A stretch of 64,000 nucleotides of DNA from Noviherbaspirillum sp. Root189 (GCF_001428545.1 NZ_LMHZ01000056.1:238297-302296); one strand, 5' to 3'; shown: positions 1 through 9,595, counted from the first letter of the stretch. Made by a program: numbers and translations. The notes: generated from the sequence alone by a model not told the origin.

Positions 1-239
1 TCCTTTTATACCAGTAGAAGCCTAGTGCATCATCGTGGCCAGGAGATGGTTCGCCATATCGATATTTGAAAAAAATCGGGCTTCGCTTTTTCTGGATGGA
101 CGGTGCGGATATTGGTACAAATGACTGATGCTGCAAACGGATGAAATGAGTAATGCGCTCATCAAAATTATAAGTGCATGCATCATCCTTTCTGCTTATC
201 GCATTGCTCTTCAGTCCCTTATTCATACAAGAGGCGCTC

Positions 240-2864
240 ATGATAAGCACCAGTGTCCATGAGATGCAGCAGTGTATTGCACAGCTGAAAAAGACACTTG
301 AAGAGAAGTCCACTTCCCTGGCATCAGCGGAGATGGCCCTGGTCCGCACAAAGGCCAACCTCGACGAAGTCACGCAGATCTATCGAACGACGTTCGATCT
401 TGCCGCTATCGGCATAGCCCATATCACGTTGGACGGAAGATGGTTTCGTGTGAATCCTTGCCTGTGCGAGATGCTCGGCTATAGCAAGGAAGAACTGCAA
501 ACAAAGACCTTTGAGGAACTGACCTATCCTGGGGATCTTGTGCTCGATCTGCAACGGCTCACTGAAGTGATCAATGACAAGCACACGTCATACGCGGTGC
601 AAAAGCGCTATGTCACGAAAAGTGGTGATCCGGTGTGGGCGCACCTTAGTGTTTCTCTGGTACGCGACGCCAATGGTTTACCGAGCTACTTCATCGTTAT
701 CGTCAAGAATATCGACGCACGTGTGCGAGCGCAACGCCACAGGGAAAAAATCCGCGCACGCCTGAAGGCCGTGCTCGATAGTCTCGATGAAGGCGTTCTT
801 GTCTATTCAAATACAGGCAAGCTTCTGGAAGCCAACCCGGCTGCAATGCGATTGTTCGAGTACAAAACTCAAGCCGAAATCCGTTCGGTGTCCAACGCGC
901 TTACGGATATGTTTGAAGCCACTACGCTGGACCGGCAGGGGATCCCGATAGAAGACTGGCCCGTATCGAAACTCTTACGAGGCGAAACAATTTCCAACGC
1001 GGAAATGATTGTGAGCCGCCGTAACTCCGGAAGGGCATGGATCGCGAGCGTTTCTGGAACCTTGGTAGACGATGCGCAGCTACCAGGCCCGCTCGCAGTA
1101 TTGACCTTCAAGGATATCACCAAGCGCATGACGGCAGAGACTGCGTTACGGGTGAGCGAGCAACGGTTGCGACTGGCGTTCGACCATATCCCTGACATGA
1201 TCGTGATTTACGATGCTGGCCAGCGTATACAGTATGTCAACCTGACGGCTGCCTACAATATCGGCAAGAGTGCCAATGAATTAATCGGCCAACATATCGA
1301 GGATGCCCCGACAAAGTCCATTCTGGGTTTATGGCAACCCTTGCTAGCCGCGACGCTCACGTCAGCCACACTGCAAACCAGTAATTTTGACTTTCCTACG
1401 GAAGCCGGGCTTCGCAACCTCAGAGTCACCTGCGTACCCATTACCGAAGGAGGTCAAACGGTACGAGAAATCATGGTCATCTGCCACGACTATAGCGAAC
1501 GGCGACAGGCTGAAGAAAAGATCCGGCAGGCGGCCTTGCATGATCCTCTGACAGGATTGCCGAACCGTGCCCTTCTCTACGAGCATGCCCGCCATACCTT
1601 CGCAACTGCAAACCGCGCCCAGCAAGAAGTGTCGGTATTGTTTATTGATCTCGACCGTTTTAAGCCGATTAACGACGTCCACGGCCATGAGGTCGGCGAT
1701 ATGGTACTGCGTCAGGTCGCCAGCCGGTTAAAACGGAATATGCGGGGACAGGACATCGTGTTCCGATTGGGAGGAGACGAATTTCTCGCCCTCGTCCCTC
1801 ATCAACGTGAAGCGACTGCCGGAGAAAAAGTGGCACGGCATCTGATGGAGGCAATCAGTCGTCCATACCATGTCGGCTCAGTGGAAGTCTCTTTGTCCTG
1901 TTCCATCGGAGTCAGCGTCTACCCCCGCAATGGTGTTGACGTTGACATGCTGATCGGCCATGCGGACGCTGCAATGTACATTGCAAAGCAGATGGGGCGT
2001 AACACCATCCAGCTTTACACGTCTTCCCTGGCGGAGCGCGTCTATATGCAGTCCCTCATTGAGGAGGGAATTAAACATGCCCTCCGGCATGATGAGTTCA
2101 CCCTGTATTACCAACCATTGGTCGATATGGAAACCGGTCAGGTGGTGAGCGTGGAGGCCCTGCTTCGGTGGCCCGCCAACGGCATGGGCCCTGACCGCTT
2201 TATTCAGGTAGCCGAGATCACTGGCTTGATCGGACGCCTGGGCGAATGGGTTTTTTCACGGGCGTGCCATCAACACGCCGCATGGATAAAGGAAGGCTTG
2301 CCAGCAATTCCGATTGCAGTCAACGTGTCACCCATGCAGTTTCGGAGAAAGGACTTTGCAACGTATCTGGAATCGACGATTCATGATCATTGCATTGCCA
2401 CAAACGGGGTCCAGATTGAACTAACCGAAACGGCAGTAATGGAAGACATCGACCATGCCATCGTCATGTTAAACCGGCTGCGTAGTAAAGGCATTAAAAT
2501 TTCGCTCGATGATTTTGGAACTGGATATTCGAGCCTGAACTATTTAAGTCGCTTGCCGCTAGATAAAATCAAGGTCGACAAATCTTTTGTGCATCGGCTC
2601 CAGAATGACACAGCGAGCCGGGCAATTATCGAGGCCATTATTGCGATGGGCCGCACGCTCGACCTCGAAATCGTTGCCGAAGGTATTGAGTGCGACTCGA
2701 CGATGGAGTATTTACGCCGACATGGATGTCATCAGGCACAGGGATATCATGTGTGCAAGCCGGTAGCTGGCGGCAAGTTTGCGACATGGTACCGCGAGCA
2801 CGCTGCTTCCTACACTTGTCCTGATGAAAAAGAAGGCGTTGCGGCGGTACTTGCGCGTGGCTAA
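240..2864 (+). CDS. PAS-PAS-PAS-GGDEF-EAL cyclic-di-GMP protein
   Basis: Predicted bifunctional diguanylate cyclase/phosphodiesterase of 874 residues that would make or degrade cyclic-di-GMP in response to PAS-sensed signals. In order: a short coiled coil (about 5-40), three PAS-type modules (about 45-160, 175-300, 310-430), GGDEF (about 435-595) and EAL (about 610-860). The GGDEF signature is intact, and an RGQD inhibitory site lies five residues before it. The EAL half keeps EALLRW, DDFGTGYSSL and a VAEGIE motif, so both activities look possible. An upstream GTG at 174 would add 22 hydrophobic residues and so an N-terminal membrane anchor. I prefer the ATG at 240 because GAGG lies 5 nt before it and 174 has no ribosome site. 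It stands alone, unrelated to the catabolic genes that follow. Family assignment is sure; the start is not. Confidence 0.93.
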   Translation: MISTSVHEMQQCIAQLKKTLEEKSTSLASAEMALVRTKANLDEVTQIYRTTFDLAAIGIAHITLDGRWFRVNPCLCEMLGYSKEELQTKTFEELTYPGDLVLDLQRLTEVINDKHTSYAVQKRYVTKSGDPVWAHLSVSLVRDANGLPSYFIVIVKNIDARVRAQRHREKIRARLKAVLDSLDEGVLVYSNTGKLLEANPAAMRLFEYKTQAEIRSVSNALTDMFEATTLDRQGIPIEDWPVSKLLRGETISNAEMIVSRRNSGRAWIASVSGTLVDDAQLPGPLAVLTFKDITKRMTAETALRVSEQRLRLAFDHIPDMIVIYDAGQRIQYVNLTAAYNIGKSANELIGQHIEDAPTKSILGLWQPLLAATLTSATLQTSNFDFPTEAGLRNLRVTCVPITEGGQTVREIMVICHDYSERRQAEEKIRQAALHDPLTGLPNRALLYEHARHTFATANRAQQEVSVLFIDLDRFKPINDVHGHEVGDMVLRQVASRLKRNMRGQDIVFRLGGDEFLALVPHQREATAGEKVARHLMEAISRPYHVGSVEVSLSCSIGVSVYPRNGVDVDMLIGHADAAMYIAKQMGRNTIQLYTSSLAERVYMQSLIEEGIKHALRHDEFTLYYQPLVDMETGQVVSVEALLRWPANGMGPDRFIQVAEITGLIGRLGEWVFSRACHQHAAWIKEGLPAIPIAVNVSPMQFRRKDFATYLESTIHDHCIATNGVQIELTETAVMEDIDHAIVMLNRLRSKGIKISLDDFGTGYSSLNYLSRLPLDKIKVDKSFVHRLQNDTASRAIIEAIIAMGRTLDLEIVAEGIECDSTMEYLRRHGCHQAQGYHVCKPVAGGKFATWYREHAASYTCPDEKEGVAAVLARG

Positions 2865-3070
2865 CGCACGCCAAACCTGCGCCGACGGCCCAACCGCGCG
2901 CTGCGCTGCCTTTTTCCGCTGCCAGCGGCTTGAGGCGGATCGCAGCCGACAGGTCAGCCGGGCCGAAAGGGAGTACGCACCGCGTTGCAAATGAACGCAG
3001 ATTTCATGATGGATCTTATACCAATCCCAACCCATAACGCACCATGAGATCGCGTCTTTTTCTGCCTGCC

Positions 3071-3120
3071 GGCGTTGCACTCGTCGTCAATAGCTCGCTA
3101 TTGACTCCTCCTGCGCCTTG
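3071..3120 (+). repeat. Extragenic stem-loop repeat, copy 1
   Basis: About 50 nt beginning GGCGTTGC and ending GCGCCTTG around a perfect stem of 9 bp (GTCAATAGC 3086-3094 and GCTATTGAC 3097-3105). A second element with the same ends, the same length and a different but self-complementary stem lies on the minus strand at 22946-22996. Changed stem sequence with conserved ends suggests a dispersed REP-like family. It sits in the 286-bp gap between the cyclic-di-GMP gene and the end of the minus-strand operon, where it could also act as a 3' hairpin for that operon. I see no other gene in this gap. Confidence 0.5.
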
Positions 3121-3150
3121 CCAGTCAAAAAAATCCATCGATCTCATTTG

Positions 3151-4674
3151 TCACGTTATAGTATTGCTCCACACCAGTTGCTGAATCAACGGGGAAACGC
3201 GGTACCGATCCTCGCCGTACGTGCGCGCCAGGTTGTTCAGTACGCGCCGGACGTAACCAAGACCAATTCCGTCAGCCCATGCCAGAGGCCCCTGCGGATA
3301 GTTCACGCCCTTTCGCATCGCAATGTCTGCGCCAGCAGCATCACATACCCCCTGGTTGACTGCATCCGCAGCCTCGTTTGCCAGCATGGCGACTGTGCGC
3401 ATCACAGCCATCCCGGGAACATCCACAATCCGGGACACTGCGTAACCTGCCATCTGCAAGAAACCTACTGCCATGCGGAACGCGTGATCGTCGCACTGCG
3501 CAGCCGCTGTAACTGCCAACCTGCTTGCATTGGTATAGTCGAGAGCCAGGTCGACGAGCACAAGATTGGCGATGCCCTCCTCTGCAGCGCGCTGCGTTGC
3601 GGTTCTGCCATCGCTCAGGCAGAGCACGGCGTCACCGCACTGGATAAACGCATCCGCCCCGCTACTGCCGTCAACGCGCTGGACGGACGCACCGGCCGAC
3701 ATGGCACGGCCAGCAATGCCGTCGATCGCGTGGCTTTGCCCGACTACGGTAACGCGATCGGTTTTGGGAACATCGGCAATGGTTTCCGGAACGGGCTTGC
3801 TCCCGTCATCATAGCGATAGAAGCCACGTCCGCTTTTACGTCCGAGGAAACCGGCATTTACCAGTTCCTGTTGCACAAGTGAAGGCGTGAAGCGAGGATC
3901 ATTGTAGTAAGCAGTGAAGACCGACTGTGTCACGGCAAAATTCACGTCGTGTCCAATCAAGTCCATGAGCTCAAATGGCCCCATCCGGAATCCCCCTGCT
4001 TCGCGCATGATCGCGTCGATTGTCGCCGGCGTGGCAGCCTTCTCGTTGATTAGACGCAGCGCCTCGCCATAGTACGGGCGTGCGACGCGATTGACAATAA
4101 AACCGGGAGTTGATGCCGCATGTACCGGCGACTTTCCCCATGCGGCGGCCGTGGCGAAAATGCATCCGGCAACCTCCACATTCGTCGCAAGGCCACTGAT
4201 GACCTCGACCAATGCCATGAGCGGTACCGGATTGAAAAAATGCATGCCCACAAGACGTCCGGGCAAGGCAAGCTTGGCAGCCAAAGCGGTCACGGAAATC
4301 GATGAGGTATTGGTGGCGAGGATGCAGTCATTGGCGACTACCTTCTCCAATTCGCCAAAAAGCTGGCGCTTGACGTCCAGGTTCTCAACAATGGCTTCGA
4401 CTACCAGCCTGGCATCGGCGAGCTGTTCAAGCGCATTGGCTTTCTGCAACCGCTGGCTGGCCGCATCGGCCTCATCCTGCGTCATTCGTCCCTTCTCGGC
4501 AAGCATGCCAAATGTCTTGCGAATGCCGGCAAGCGCTTTGTCCACTGCTTCAGGGTGGGTGTCGTACAGTTTCACCGGATGTCCGGCCGCCGCGGCGATC
4601 TGGGCAATTCCCGCCCCCATCGCGCCGGCGCCGACGACGGCAACAAGAGAGGATGTCGTTAAAGCGCTTTGCAT
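3151..4674 (-). CDS. 3-hydroxyacyl-CoA dehydrogenase, long two-part form (PaaH-like)
   Basis: NAD-dependent oxidation of a 3-hydroxyacyl-CoA to the 3-oxoacyl-CoA. The 507 residues hold an N-terminal NAD fold with the GAGAMG loop, the catalytic-His segment GMHFFNPVP, a first C-terminal helical domain ending in GRKSGRGFY, and then a second degenerate Rossmann plus C-terminal domain with a KGVNYPQGPL motif. This is the architecture of PaaH-type enzymes that handle dicarboxylic acyl-CoAs such as 3-hydroxyadipyl-CoA. It is the last gene of the operon starting at 14872; the quinone oxidoreductase-like gene ends one base before its start, and AAGGA precedes the ATG. In this context it could act on 3-hydroxypimelyl-CoA, which is inference. 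The next-but-two upstream genes carry a split version of the same protein. Confidence 0.9.
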   Translation of the reverse strand: MQSALTTSSLVAVVGAGAMGAGIAQIAAAAGHPVKLYDTHPEAVDKALAGIRKTFGMLAEKGRMTQDEADAASQRLQKANALEQLADARLVVEAIVENLDVKRQLFGELEKVVANDCILATNTSSISVTALAAKLALPGRLVGMHFFNPVPLMALVEVISGLATNVEVAGCIFATAAAWGKSPVHAASTPGFIVNRVARPYYGEALRLINEKAATPATIDAIMREAGGFRMGPFELMDLIGHDVNFAVTQSVFTAYYNDPRFTPSLVQQELVNAGFLGRKSGRGFYRYDDGSKPVPETIADVPKTDRVTVVGQSHAIDGIAGRAMSAGASVQRVDGSSGADAFIQCGDAVLCLSDGRTATQRAAEEGIANLVLVDLALDYTNASRLAVTAAAQCDDHAFRMAVGFLQMAGYAVSRIVDVPGMAVMRTVAMLANEAADAVNQGVCDAAGADIAMRKGVNYPQGPLAWADGIGLGYVRRVLNNLARTYGEDRYRVSPLIQQLVWSNTIT

Positions 4675-4675
4675 A

Positions 4676-5686
4676 TCATTTTCCTTGGGGCTTACCGCTG
4701 TTCGTCGTCAACACTACCTTCCCATTGACTTCCCCCTTCTTGACCAGGGAAAGCGCCTCGGCAAATTGCTCCATCGGGAAAGCTTGCATGACGTGTGCCT
4801 TGATCTTACCTTCGGTGTACAGCTGGAAGAGTTCATCTTGAACGCGCCGCACCCACGCGGGATCGCGCTCCCGGTAATCGCTCCACTGGATCCCGGATAC
4901 GGCGATATTCTTCACCAGCAGGTAATTTGCCTTGATAGTAGGAATACGGCCCGCCGCAAACCCGATCACGACCATCCGTCCACGCCACGCCATCGCACGC
5001 AGGCTGCCGTCGAACACATCGCCGCCAAGCGGATCAAGCACCACATCGGCGCCGCGACCATTTGTCACGGCATGCACCTGGCGGCGGATTTCTTCGTGCA
5101 AGTTGTCCACGCCGAGGTTGATAATGTAGTCTGCACCGCTCTCCCGCGCCAGCTGTGCATGGTTTTCCTTCCGGACGCCAGCCAGCACAGTCGCTCCCAG
5201 GGCCTTCGCAATCTGCACTGCCGCGAGACCAACACCACCGCCGGCGCCAGTGACCATCACTGTTTCACCACTGCGGAATTGACCGCGCTCGACCAGCGCG
5301 AAATAGGCGGTCTGATAAACCAATCCCATCGCGGCTGCTTCTGTGTAAGGCATCGATTCCGGCAGCACAAAACAATTTACGCCGCGGGCGACAAGCTGTT
5401 CGGCGTAGGCTCCGTACTCAACCTGCGCTACGACCCGGTCCCCGGGCTTGCAGGAGGTAACGTACTTGCCTACGGCTGCGACCACCCCTGCCGCATCTTT
5501 GCCAGGGCTGAATGGACGTGGGGGCAAAATCTGATATTGGCCCCCGATGACGAGCAGATCGGGATAGTTGACGCCGATGGCTTGAACATCAATTAAGACC
5601 TCGTCATCGCCGACAACAGGGGTGGAAACGTCTTCAATAACGAGGGACGACGGTTCACCGTGTTCACGGATTAGGATTGCACGCAT
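4676..5686 (-). CDS. Zinc-free medium-chain dehydrogenase/reductase, quinone oxidoreductase type
   Basis: NADPH-dependent reductase of the medium-chain superfamily (336 residues), close in type to quinone oxidoreductases and enoyl-CoA/enone reductases. An N-terminal GroES-like domain (about 1-125) lacks the cysteine and histidine set of zinc alcohol dehydrogenases. The nucleotide fold has AGGGVGLAAVQIAKALGA. Members of this family reduce activated C=C bonds or quinones; the substrate here is unknown. The gene lies between a CoA-transferase and a 3-hydroxyacyl-CoA dehydrogenase in one operon, so a CoA-ester enone is a reasonable guess. Confidence 0.85.
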   Translation of the reverse strand: MRAILIREHGEPSSLVIEDVSTPVVGDDEVLIDVQAIGVNYPDLLVIGGQYQILPPRPFSPGKDAAGVVAAVGKYVTSCKPGDRVVAQVEYGAYAEQLVARGVNCFVLPESMPYTEAAAMGLVYQTAYFALVERGQFRSGETVMVTGAGGGVGLAAVQIAKALGATVLAGVRKENHAQLARESGADYIINLGVDNLHEEIRRQVHAVTNGRGADVVLDPLGGDVFDGSLRAMAWRGRMVVIGFAAGRIPTIKANYLLVKNIAVSGIQWSDYRERDPAWVRRVQDELFQLYTEGKIKAHVMQAFPMEQFAEALSLVKKGEVNGKVVLTTNSGKPQGK

Positions 5687-5742
5687 AGTTGTTCGTTTGT
5701 ATCAAGCAGGCGTTAAAGCAGCCCGCGATTCATGGAGATGAT

Positions 5743-6861
5743 TTATGAAAAACCGAAATCTTGATTGCCTTCACCCAGCTTGGGATAGCTGCCGCTTACG
5801 GCGTCGTCGCGGAACGCACTTGAAACCGGCACCGGCAGTGCGCTAATGCGTTCTCCGCCGCTTTCCAGTTCCTTGGCAAACAGGCCGCGTGAGTGGAAGT
5901 GCTCATCCTGCATCGCTTCCTGCATGGTGGCTACAATCACGCTGCAGACATCCTTGCCGGCGAAGCACGCGCGCCAATGGTCAGCAGGTTTAGCGGCAAT
6001 GAGGGCGGCAACCGCGGCGCGTACGCCAGCCGGATCCCTGGTGTCGTCCTGCAGTTCACGCGGGGCACCGATCGCCTCAAGAAAGTTCACCCAGAATTTT
6101 TCCTCAAGCGGGCCAGCCGCGACGAATTTCTCATCGCTGGTGCGGTAGATCTGATACCGTGGCGAGCCGCCGGTGACCAGCTCACCACCCGGTACTGGCC
6201 ATTTTCCTTCTACTTGTCCGTTGCCCATCGCCCAATAAAGGAAGGTAAACAGATTATCGGCCATCGCAATGTCGAGTTTACAGCCCTTGTTTGTGCGATC
6301 ACGCTGGCGTAGCGCGAGCAGCATGTTGACCACCGCCGGGTAAGTTCCGCCGGCGATATCCGCAATCAGCGCAGGCGGCAGCACCGGCGCACCGTCGCTG
6401 CCTGCCGATAAACCCAGCATGCCCGCCTCCGCGACATAGTTCAAGTCGTGTGCTGCGACGTTCGCTTTGGGGCCTGTTTGCCCATAACCGGTGATTGCGC
6501 AATAAATGATGCGTGGATTAATTTTCGACAGCGCCTCGTAGCCCAGGCCGAGTCGATCCATCACCCCGGGTCGAAACTGCTCGACGACGATGTCCGCGCT
6601 TTCAATGAGTGGGCGCAGCATGTTGACAGCATCGGCATCCTTGAGGTCGACTGCGACGCTGCGTTTGCCGCGATTAAGCAATGCAAAGTTCACGCTGTCC
6701 TCGCCGAACTTTGGCGTGTAGCTCCGCATTTCATCCCCTTTTCCGGGGCGTTCGATCTTGATTACTTCCGCTCCTGCCTCGGCAAGGATCAGCGTCGCCA
6801 TCGGGCCGGGCAAAAGCGTGCTGAAGTCAAGTACACGCACGCCTTCGAGTGGTCGCATCAT
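5743..6861 (-). CDS. Type III CoA-transferase (CaiB/BaiF family), operon-internal
   Basis: Transfers CoA between an acyl-CoA and a free acid through a covalent aspartyl-CoA intermediate, or racemises 2-methylacyl-CoA. The 372-residue protein starts at a double ATG one base after the preceding stop codon. The hallmark LEGVRVLDFSTLLPGPMATL opening and the segment AHDLNYVAEAG, carrying the expected catalytic Asp, are visible. A longer reading from 6945 overlaps the upstream gene and adds 28 basic, non-conserved residues, so I rejected it. It could activate the growth substrate or a downstream diacid without ATP, complementing the AMP-forming ligase in the same operon. Confidence 0.9.
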   Translation of the reverse strand: MMRPLEGVRVLDFSTLLPGPMATLILAEAGAEVIKIERPGKGDEMRSYTPKFGEDSVNFALLNRGKRSVAVDLKDADAVNMLRPLIESADIVVEQFRPGVMDRLGLGYEALSKINPRIIYCAITGYGQTGPKANVAAHDLNYVAEAGMLGLSAGSDGAPVLPPALIADIAGGTYPAVVNMLLALRQRDRTNKGCKLDIAMADNLFTFLYWAMGNGQVEGKWPVPGGELVTGGSPRYQIYRTSDEKFVAAGPLEEKFWVNFLEAIGAPRELQDDTRDPAGVRAAVAALIAAKPADHWRACFAGKDVCSVIVATMQEAMQDEHFHSRGLFAKELESGGERISALPVPVSSAFRDDAVSGSYPKLGEGNQDFGFS

Positions 6862-6862
6862 G

Positions 6863-7519
6863 TCAGCCTGCTTTCTTCTTCGAACGGACTTTCGCAACAC
6901 GGGCCCGCCGTGCGGGCGCATACGGCGACTCACCGTAGGATTCAAACAGAGCCTGTGTCACATCAAAATGGTGAGCAAGCCCTGTGCGCTCGAGCAGAGC
7001 GATCGGCCCTTCCGGATAGCCAAGACCCAACTTGAGTGTCAGGTCCATGTCATCAGCGGTGGCGAGTCCCTCGTCAAGGCGGCGCAGCGCGGCGTTGTAA
7101 TAGGGCCGAACCAGACGGTCAATGATACGGCCGGAAAAGTCATAACAGACTGCAACTTTAAAGCCAGCGGCTTCAAGAACTTCCTTTGCCGCATTGAGTG
7201 CCGACTCGAGCGTATTCGGCTGCCGTACCAGCTCAATGAGGTTGGAAGGTTCACCATCTCCTAATCGAAAACGCGCAAAACCGAGCACATTTGAACCTTC
7301 CTTGGCGCGGCTTTCTCCGGTATGAACACCAAGGCATTCAGTGCCGAGTTCAATCAGCACGGCTGTCTTTGCGTCGACATCAACAATTCTGTCCAGCTGG
7401 TCGCCAGCGTTCTCACCGATGAGCAGGACAACATTTCCGTCCTTGGATTGGCCGTCCATCAGCGGATGCCTGGAGGGGAACGAGCGGCTGTTGCCGGTAT
7501 CAATAATGGAATAAGTCAT
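6863..7519 (-). CDS. Stand-alone second half of a 3-hydroxyacyl-CoA dehydrogenase
   Basis: This 218-residue protein lacks a usable NAD-binding glycine loop. Its C-terminal half is a 3HCDH C-terminal domain (RIIDRLVRPYYNAALRRLDE, then GLGYPEGPIALLE). Its N-terminal half corresponds to the degenerate Rossmann segment of the long 507-residue paralogue at 3151-4674. Together with the preceding gene (291 residues, 3-bp gap) it recreates that long protein as two polypeptides. It probably works as a subunit or dimerisation partner of the upstream dehydrogenase; this is inference. It ends in a basic tail (KVRSKKKAG). Confidence 0.8.
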   Translation of the reverse strand: MTYSIIDTGNSRSFPSRHPLMDGQSKDGNVVLLIGENAGDQLDRIVDVDAKTAVLIELGTECLGVHTGESRAKEGSNVLGFARFRLGDGEPSNLIELVRQPNTLESALNAAKEVLEAAGFKVAVCYDFSGRIIDRLVRPYYNAALRRLDEGLATADDMDLTLKLGLGYPEGPIALLERTGLAHHFDVTQALFESYGESPYAPARRARVAKVRSKKKAG

Positions 7520-7522
7520 GTT

Positions 7523-8398
7523 TTAGCTCCCGAACATCGCGTTGCCTTCATAGGTATAGAACCCGCGTCCCGACTTCCGGCCGAGGTGGCCTGCGGCGAT
7601 CATCCTCTTGACCAGTGGCGGACATGCTGCTCGCGGCTCGTTGGTGATTCCATACATCGCCTCACACAGCAGCAGCTGAGTGTCGAGCCCGATCAGGTCA
7701 AGCAATTCCAGGGGGCCCATCGGATAGCCCAGCCCTTCCTTGATCGCACGATCGATGTCGGCGGGCGAGGCGACGCCGGCCTCCACGAGACGGATGGCAT
7801 CGTTGTTGTAGGGGATGAGGAAGTAGTTCAGGATGAAGCCGGGGTTATCTTTGGTCTTCACCGGACGCTGCCCCATGGCCTCGCAAGCGGCCCATGCCTT
7901 TGCAAAGGTCTCTTCAGCCGTGTTGAGCCCGGGTGACATCTCCACGAGCTTCATCAGTTGCGCCGGCAGGCAGAAGTGCATACCGACAAAGCGGTCGTCA
8001 CGGCCGGAACCAGCGGCGATCTCCGTGATCGACAAGGTCGAGGTATTCGACGCAAAGATGGTATGCGGTGGACAGATCTTGTTGAGCTTTCCGAACAAAT
8101 CGTGCTTTACCTTCAGGTCCTCGTAGACAGCATCAATGATCAGGTCGCACTCAGCCATGTTCTCGAGCGTCGTTGTCACAACCAGGTTCGCAAGCGCTGT
8201 CGCCTTTTTCTCCTCGGTCATCTTTCCTCGTTGAACCGACTTCGCAAAGAAGCCATCGGTCTGCTTCAGTGCATTGTCAAGCGCCTCCTGACGCGTATCG
8301 AATACGACTGTTCGAAAGCCAGCGCGCGCGGCGACGATTGCAATGCCCGCTCCCATGGTGCCGCATCCGGCGACACCGATAGTCTTGATTTCACTCAT
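7523..8398 (-). CDS. 3-hydroxybutyryl-CoA-type dehydrogenase
   Basis: NAD-dependent L-3-hydroxyacyl-CoA dehydrogenase of normal length (291 residues). It shows the GCGTMGAGIA nucleotide loop, SNTSTLSITEIA, the active-site His in GMHFCLPAQLMKLVE, and the GRKSGRGFYTYE end of the first C-terminal domain. The usual FFNP after the His is FCLP here, an uncommon variation that may reflect substrate shape. It is the first half of a split version of the long enzyme encoded three genes downstream. It is co-transcribed with the acyl-CoA dehydrogenase gene 10 bp upstream. Confidence 0.9.
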   Translation of the reverse strand: MSEIKTIGVAGCGTMGAGIAIVAARAGFRTVVFDTRQEALDNALKQTDGFFAKSVQRGKMTEEKKATALANLVVTTTLENMAECDLIIDAVYEDLKVKHDLFGKLNKICPPHTIFASNTSTLSITEIAAGSGRDDRFVGMHFCLPAQLMKLVEMSPGLNTAEETFAKAWAACEAMGQRPVKTKDNPGFILNYFLIPYNNDAIRLVEAGVASPADIDRAIKEGLGYPMGPLELLDLIGLDTQLLLCEAMYGITNEPRAACPPLVKRMIAAGHLGRKSGRGFYTYEGNAMFGS

Positions 8399-8408
8399 TG
8401 AATGCCTC

Positions 8409-9575
8409 TTATTTGGTCAGGAAACTGCGGCCGATCAGCTGACGGTGCACCTGATTAGTACCTTCCCATATCTGGGTAATCTTCGCGTCGCGCATCAAAC
8501 GCTCAACCCGGAAATCCTGGCAATAACCGTAGCCGCCAAACAGCTGTACCACGTCGGTGGTAATACGCATGGCGATGTCGCTTGCCCTCATCTTCAACAT
8601 CGAGGCGTCAATGCTGAAATCCGTAGCGCCGTTGTCCACCAGTTTTGCAAGGCGCCAGAGCCAGGACTCGCACATTGCCAAGTCAGTGGCCATATCCGCC
8701 AGCATGAACTGGATCCCTTGAAACTCGATGATCTTCCGTCCAGACTGTTTGCGCTCGTTGATGTAATTCAATCCATCCTCGAGTGCGGCGCGCGCAATCC
8801 CAAGTGCGTGAGCCGCCACGCTCGGACGTGACTTGTTGAGCGAAGCGAACAGGATGTTCAAGCCATCACCGGGGTTGCACAACAGATTGCTTCGAGGTAC
8901 GCGACACCCGTCAAACGAAATCGTCGCGGTGCTTGATGCCCTGTGACCCATCTTTTGTTCGGTCCGCACCACCGAAAGCCCTGGCGTACCCTTTTCCAGA
9001 ACCACCACCGAAATGGATTTTTTCGGATCGTCGATTTCACTCCATTTACCAAAAAGGATATAGACGTCAGCGACATCGCCATTGGTGATGAACGTCTTGC
9101 CGCCGTCAATGACGATTTCGTCACCGTCAGGCGTGAAACGTGTGCGCATGCCGGTAGCATCGGACCCGGCGTTGGGTTCGGTGATCGCTAGTGCAGCAAG
9201 TCCACCTTCTACGATACGGGGAAGCAGGCGCTGTTTCTGCTCTTCGGTGCCGAAATCAATGAGCGGCTTGATCGCATGGAAATTGGTTGCCCAAATGATG
9301 CCTGTGGATGCACAAGCCTTGGAGATCTCGCGCACACACTCAAGATAGGACGTGTACGAAAGTTTGGCGCCGCCATACTCTTCTGGAATGAACATGGCAT
9401 TCAAACCGAGGTTATTGATCGCCTTGACATTTTCCCAAGGAAATTCGCCTGTTCGATCGTAATGTTCTGCCCGTTGCTTTAACTCGGTACGCGCCAGCGT
9501 GCGTACGCTGTCCAAGAGGAGTTTTTCGTCGTCCGAGAGCTCGATGCTTGCATCGAGTCGTTCAAAAATGTTCAC
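8409..9575 (-). CDS. Acyl-CoA dehydrogenase (AliB-like candidate)
   Basis: FAD enzyme that introduces a C2-C3 double bond into an acyl-CoA and passes electrons to ETF. It has 388 residues, the usual family length. The FAD-contact segment ALAITEPNAGSDATGM and the catalytic glutamate in ITQIWEGTNQVHR are present. The start is GTG, supported by GAGG six bases upstream. Its neighbours suggest it oxidises cyclohexanecarboxyl-CoA to cyclohexene-carboxyl-CoA (AliB role) or pimelyl-CoA. Sequence alone does not separate these. Confidence 0.88.
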   Translation of the reverse strand: MNIFERLDASIELSDDEKLLLDSVRTLARTELKQRAEHYDRTGEFPWENVKAINNLGLNAMFIPEEYGGAKLSYTSYLECVREISKACASTGIIWATNFHAIKPLIDFGTEEQKQRLLPRIVEGGLAALAITEPNAGSDATGMRTRFTPDGDEIVIDGGKTFITNGDVADVYILFGKWSEIDDPKKSISVVVLEKGTPGLSVVRTEQKMGHRASSTATISFDGCRVPRSNLLCNPGDGLNILFASLNKSRPSVAAHALGIARAALEDGLNYINERKQSGRKIIEFQGIQFMLADMATDLAMCESWLWRLAKLVDNGATDFSIDASMLKMRASDIAMRITTDVVQLFGGYGYCQDFRVERLMRDAKITQIWEGTNQVHRQLIGRSFLTK

Positions 9576-9595
9576 GTTGATCCTCGCTGGTTCTA

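Noticed and set aside
174-239. GTG start of the cyclic-di-GMP protein giving a membrane anchor
   Set aside because: Not excluded, but there is no ribosome site; the ATG at 240 has GAGG at the right distance.
3118-3882. A 254-codon plus-strand open frame over the end of the dehydrogenase gene
   Set aside because: Shadow of the minus-strand dehydrogenase; Cys/His-rich low-quality translation with no ribosome site.
4091-5596. A 501-codon plus-strand open frame
   Set aside because: It is antisense to the 3-hydroxyacyl-CoA dehydrogenase and quinone-reductase-type genes, whose motifs are unmistakable. The plus-strand product has no family-like features and reflects GC-rich codon bias.
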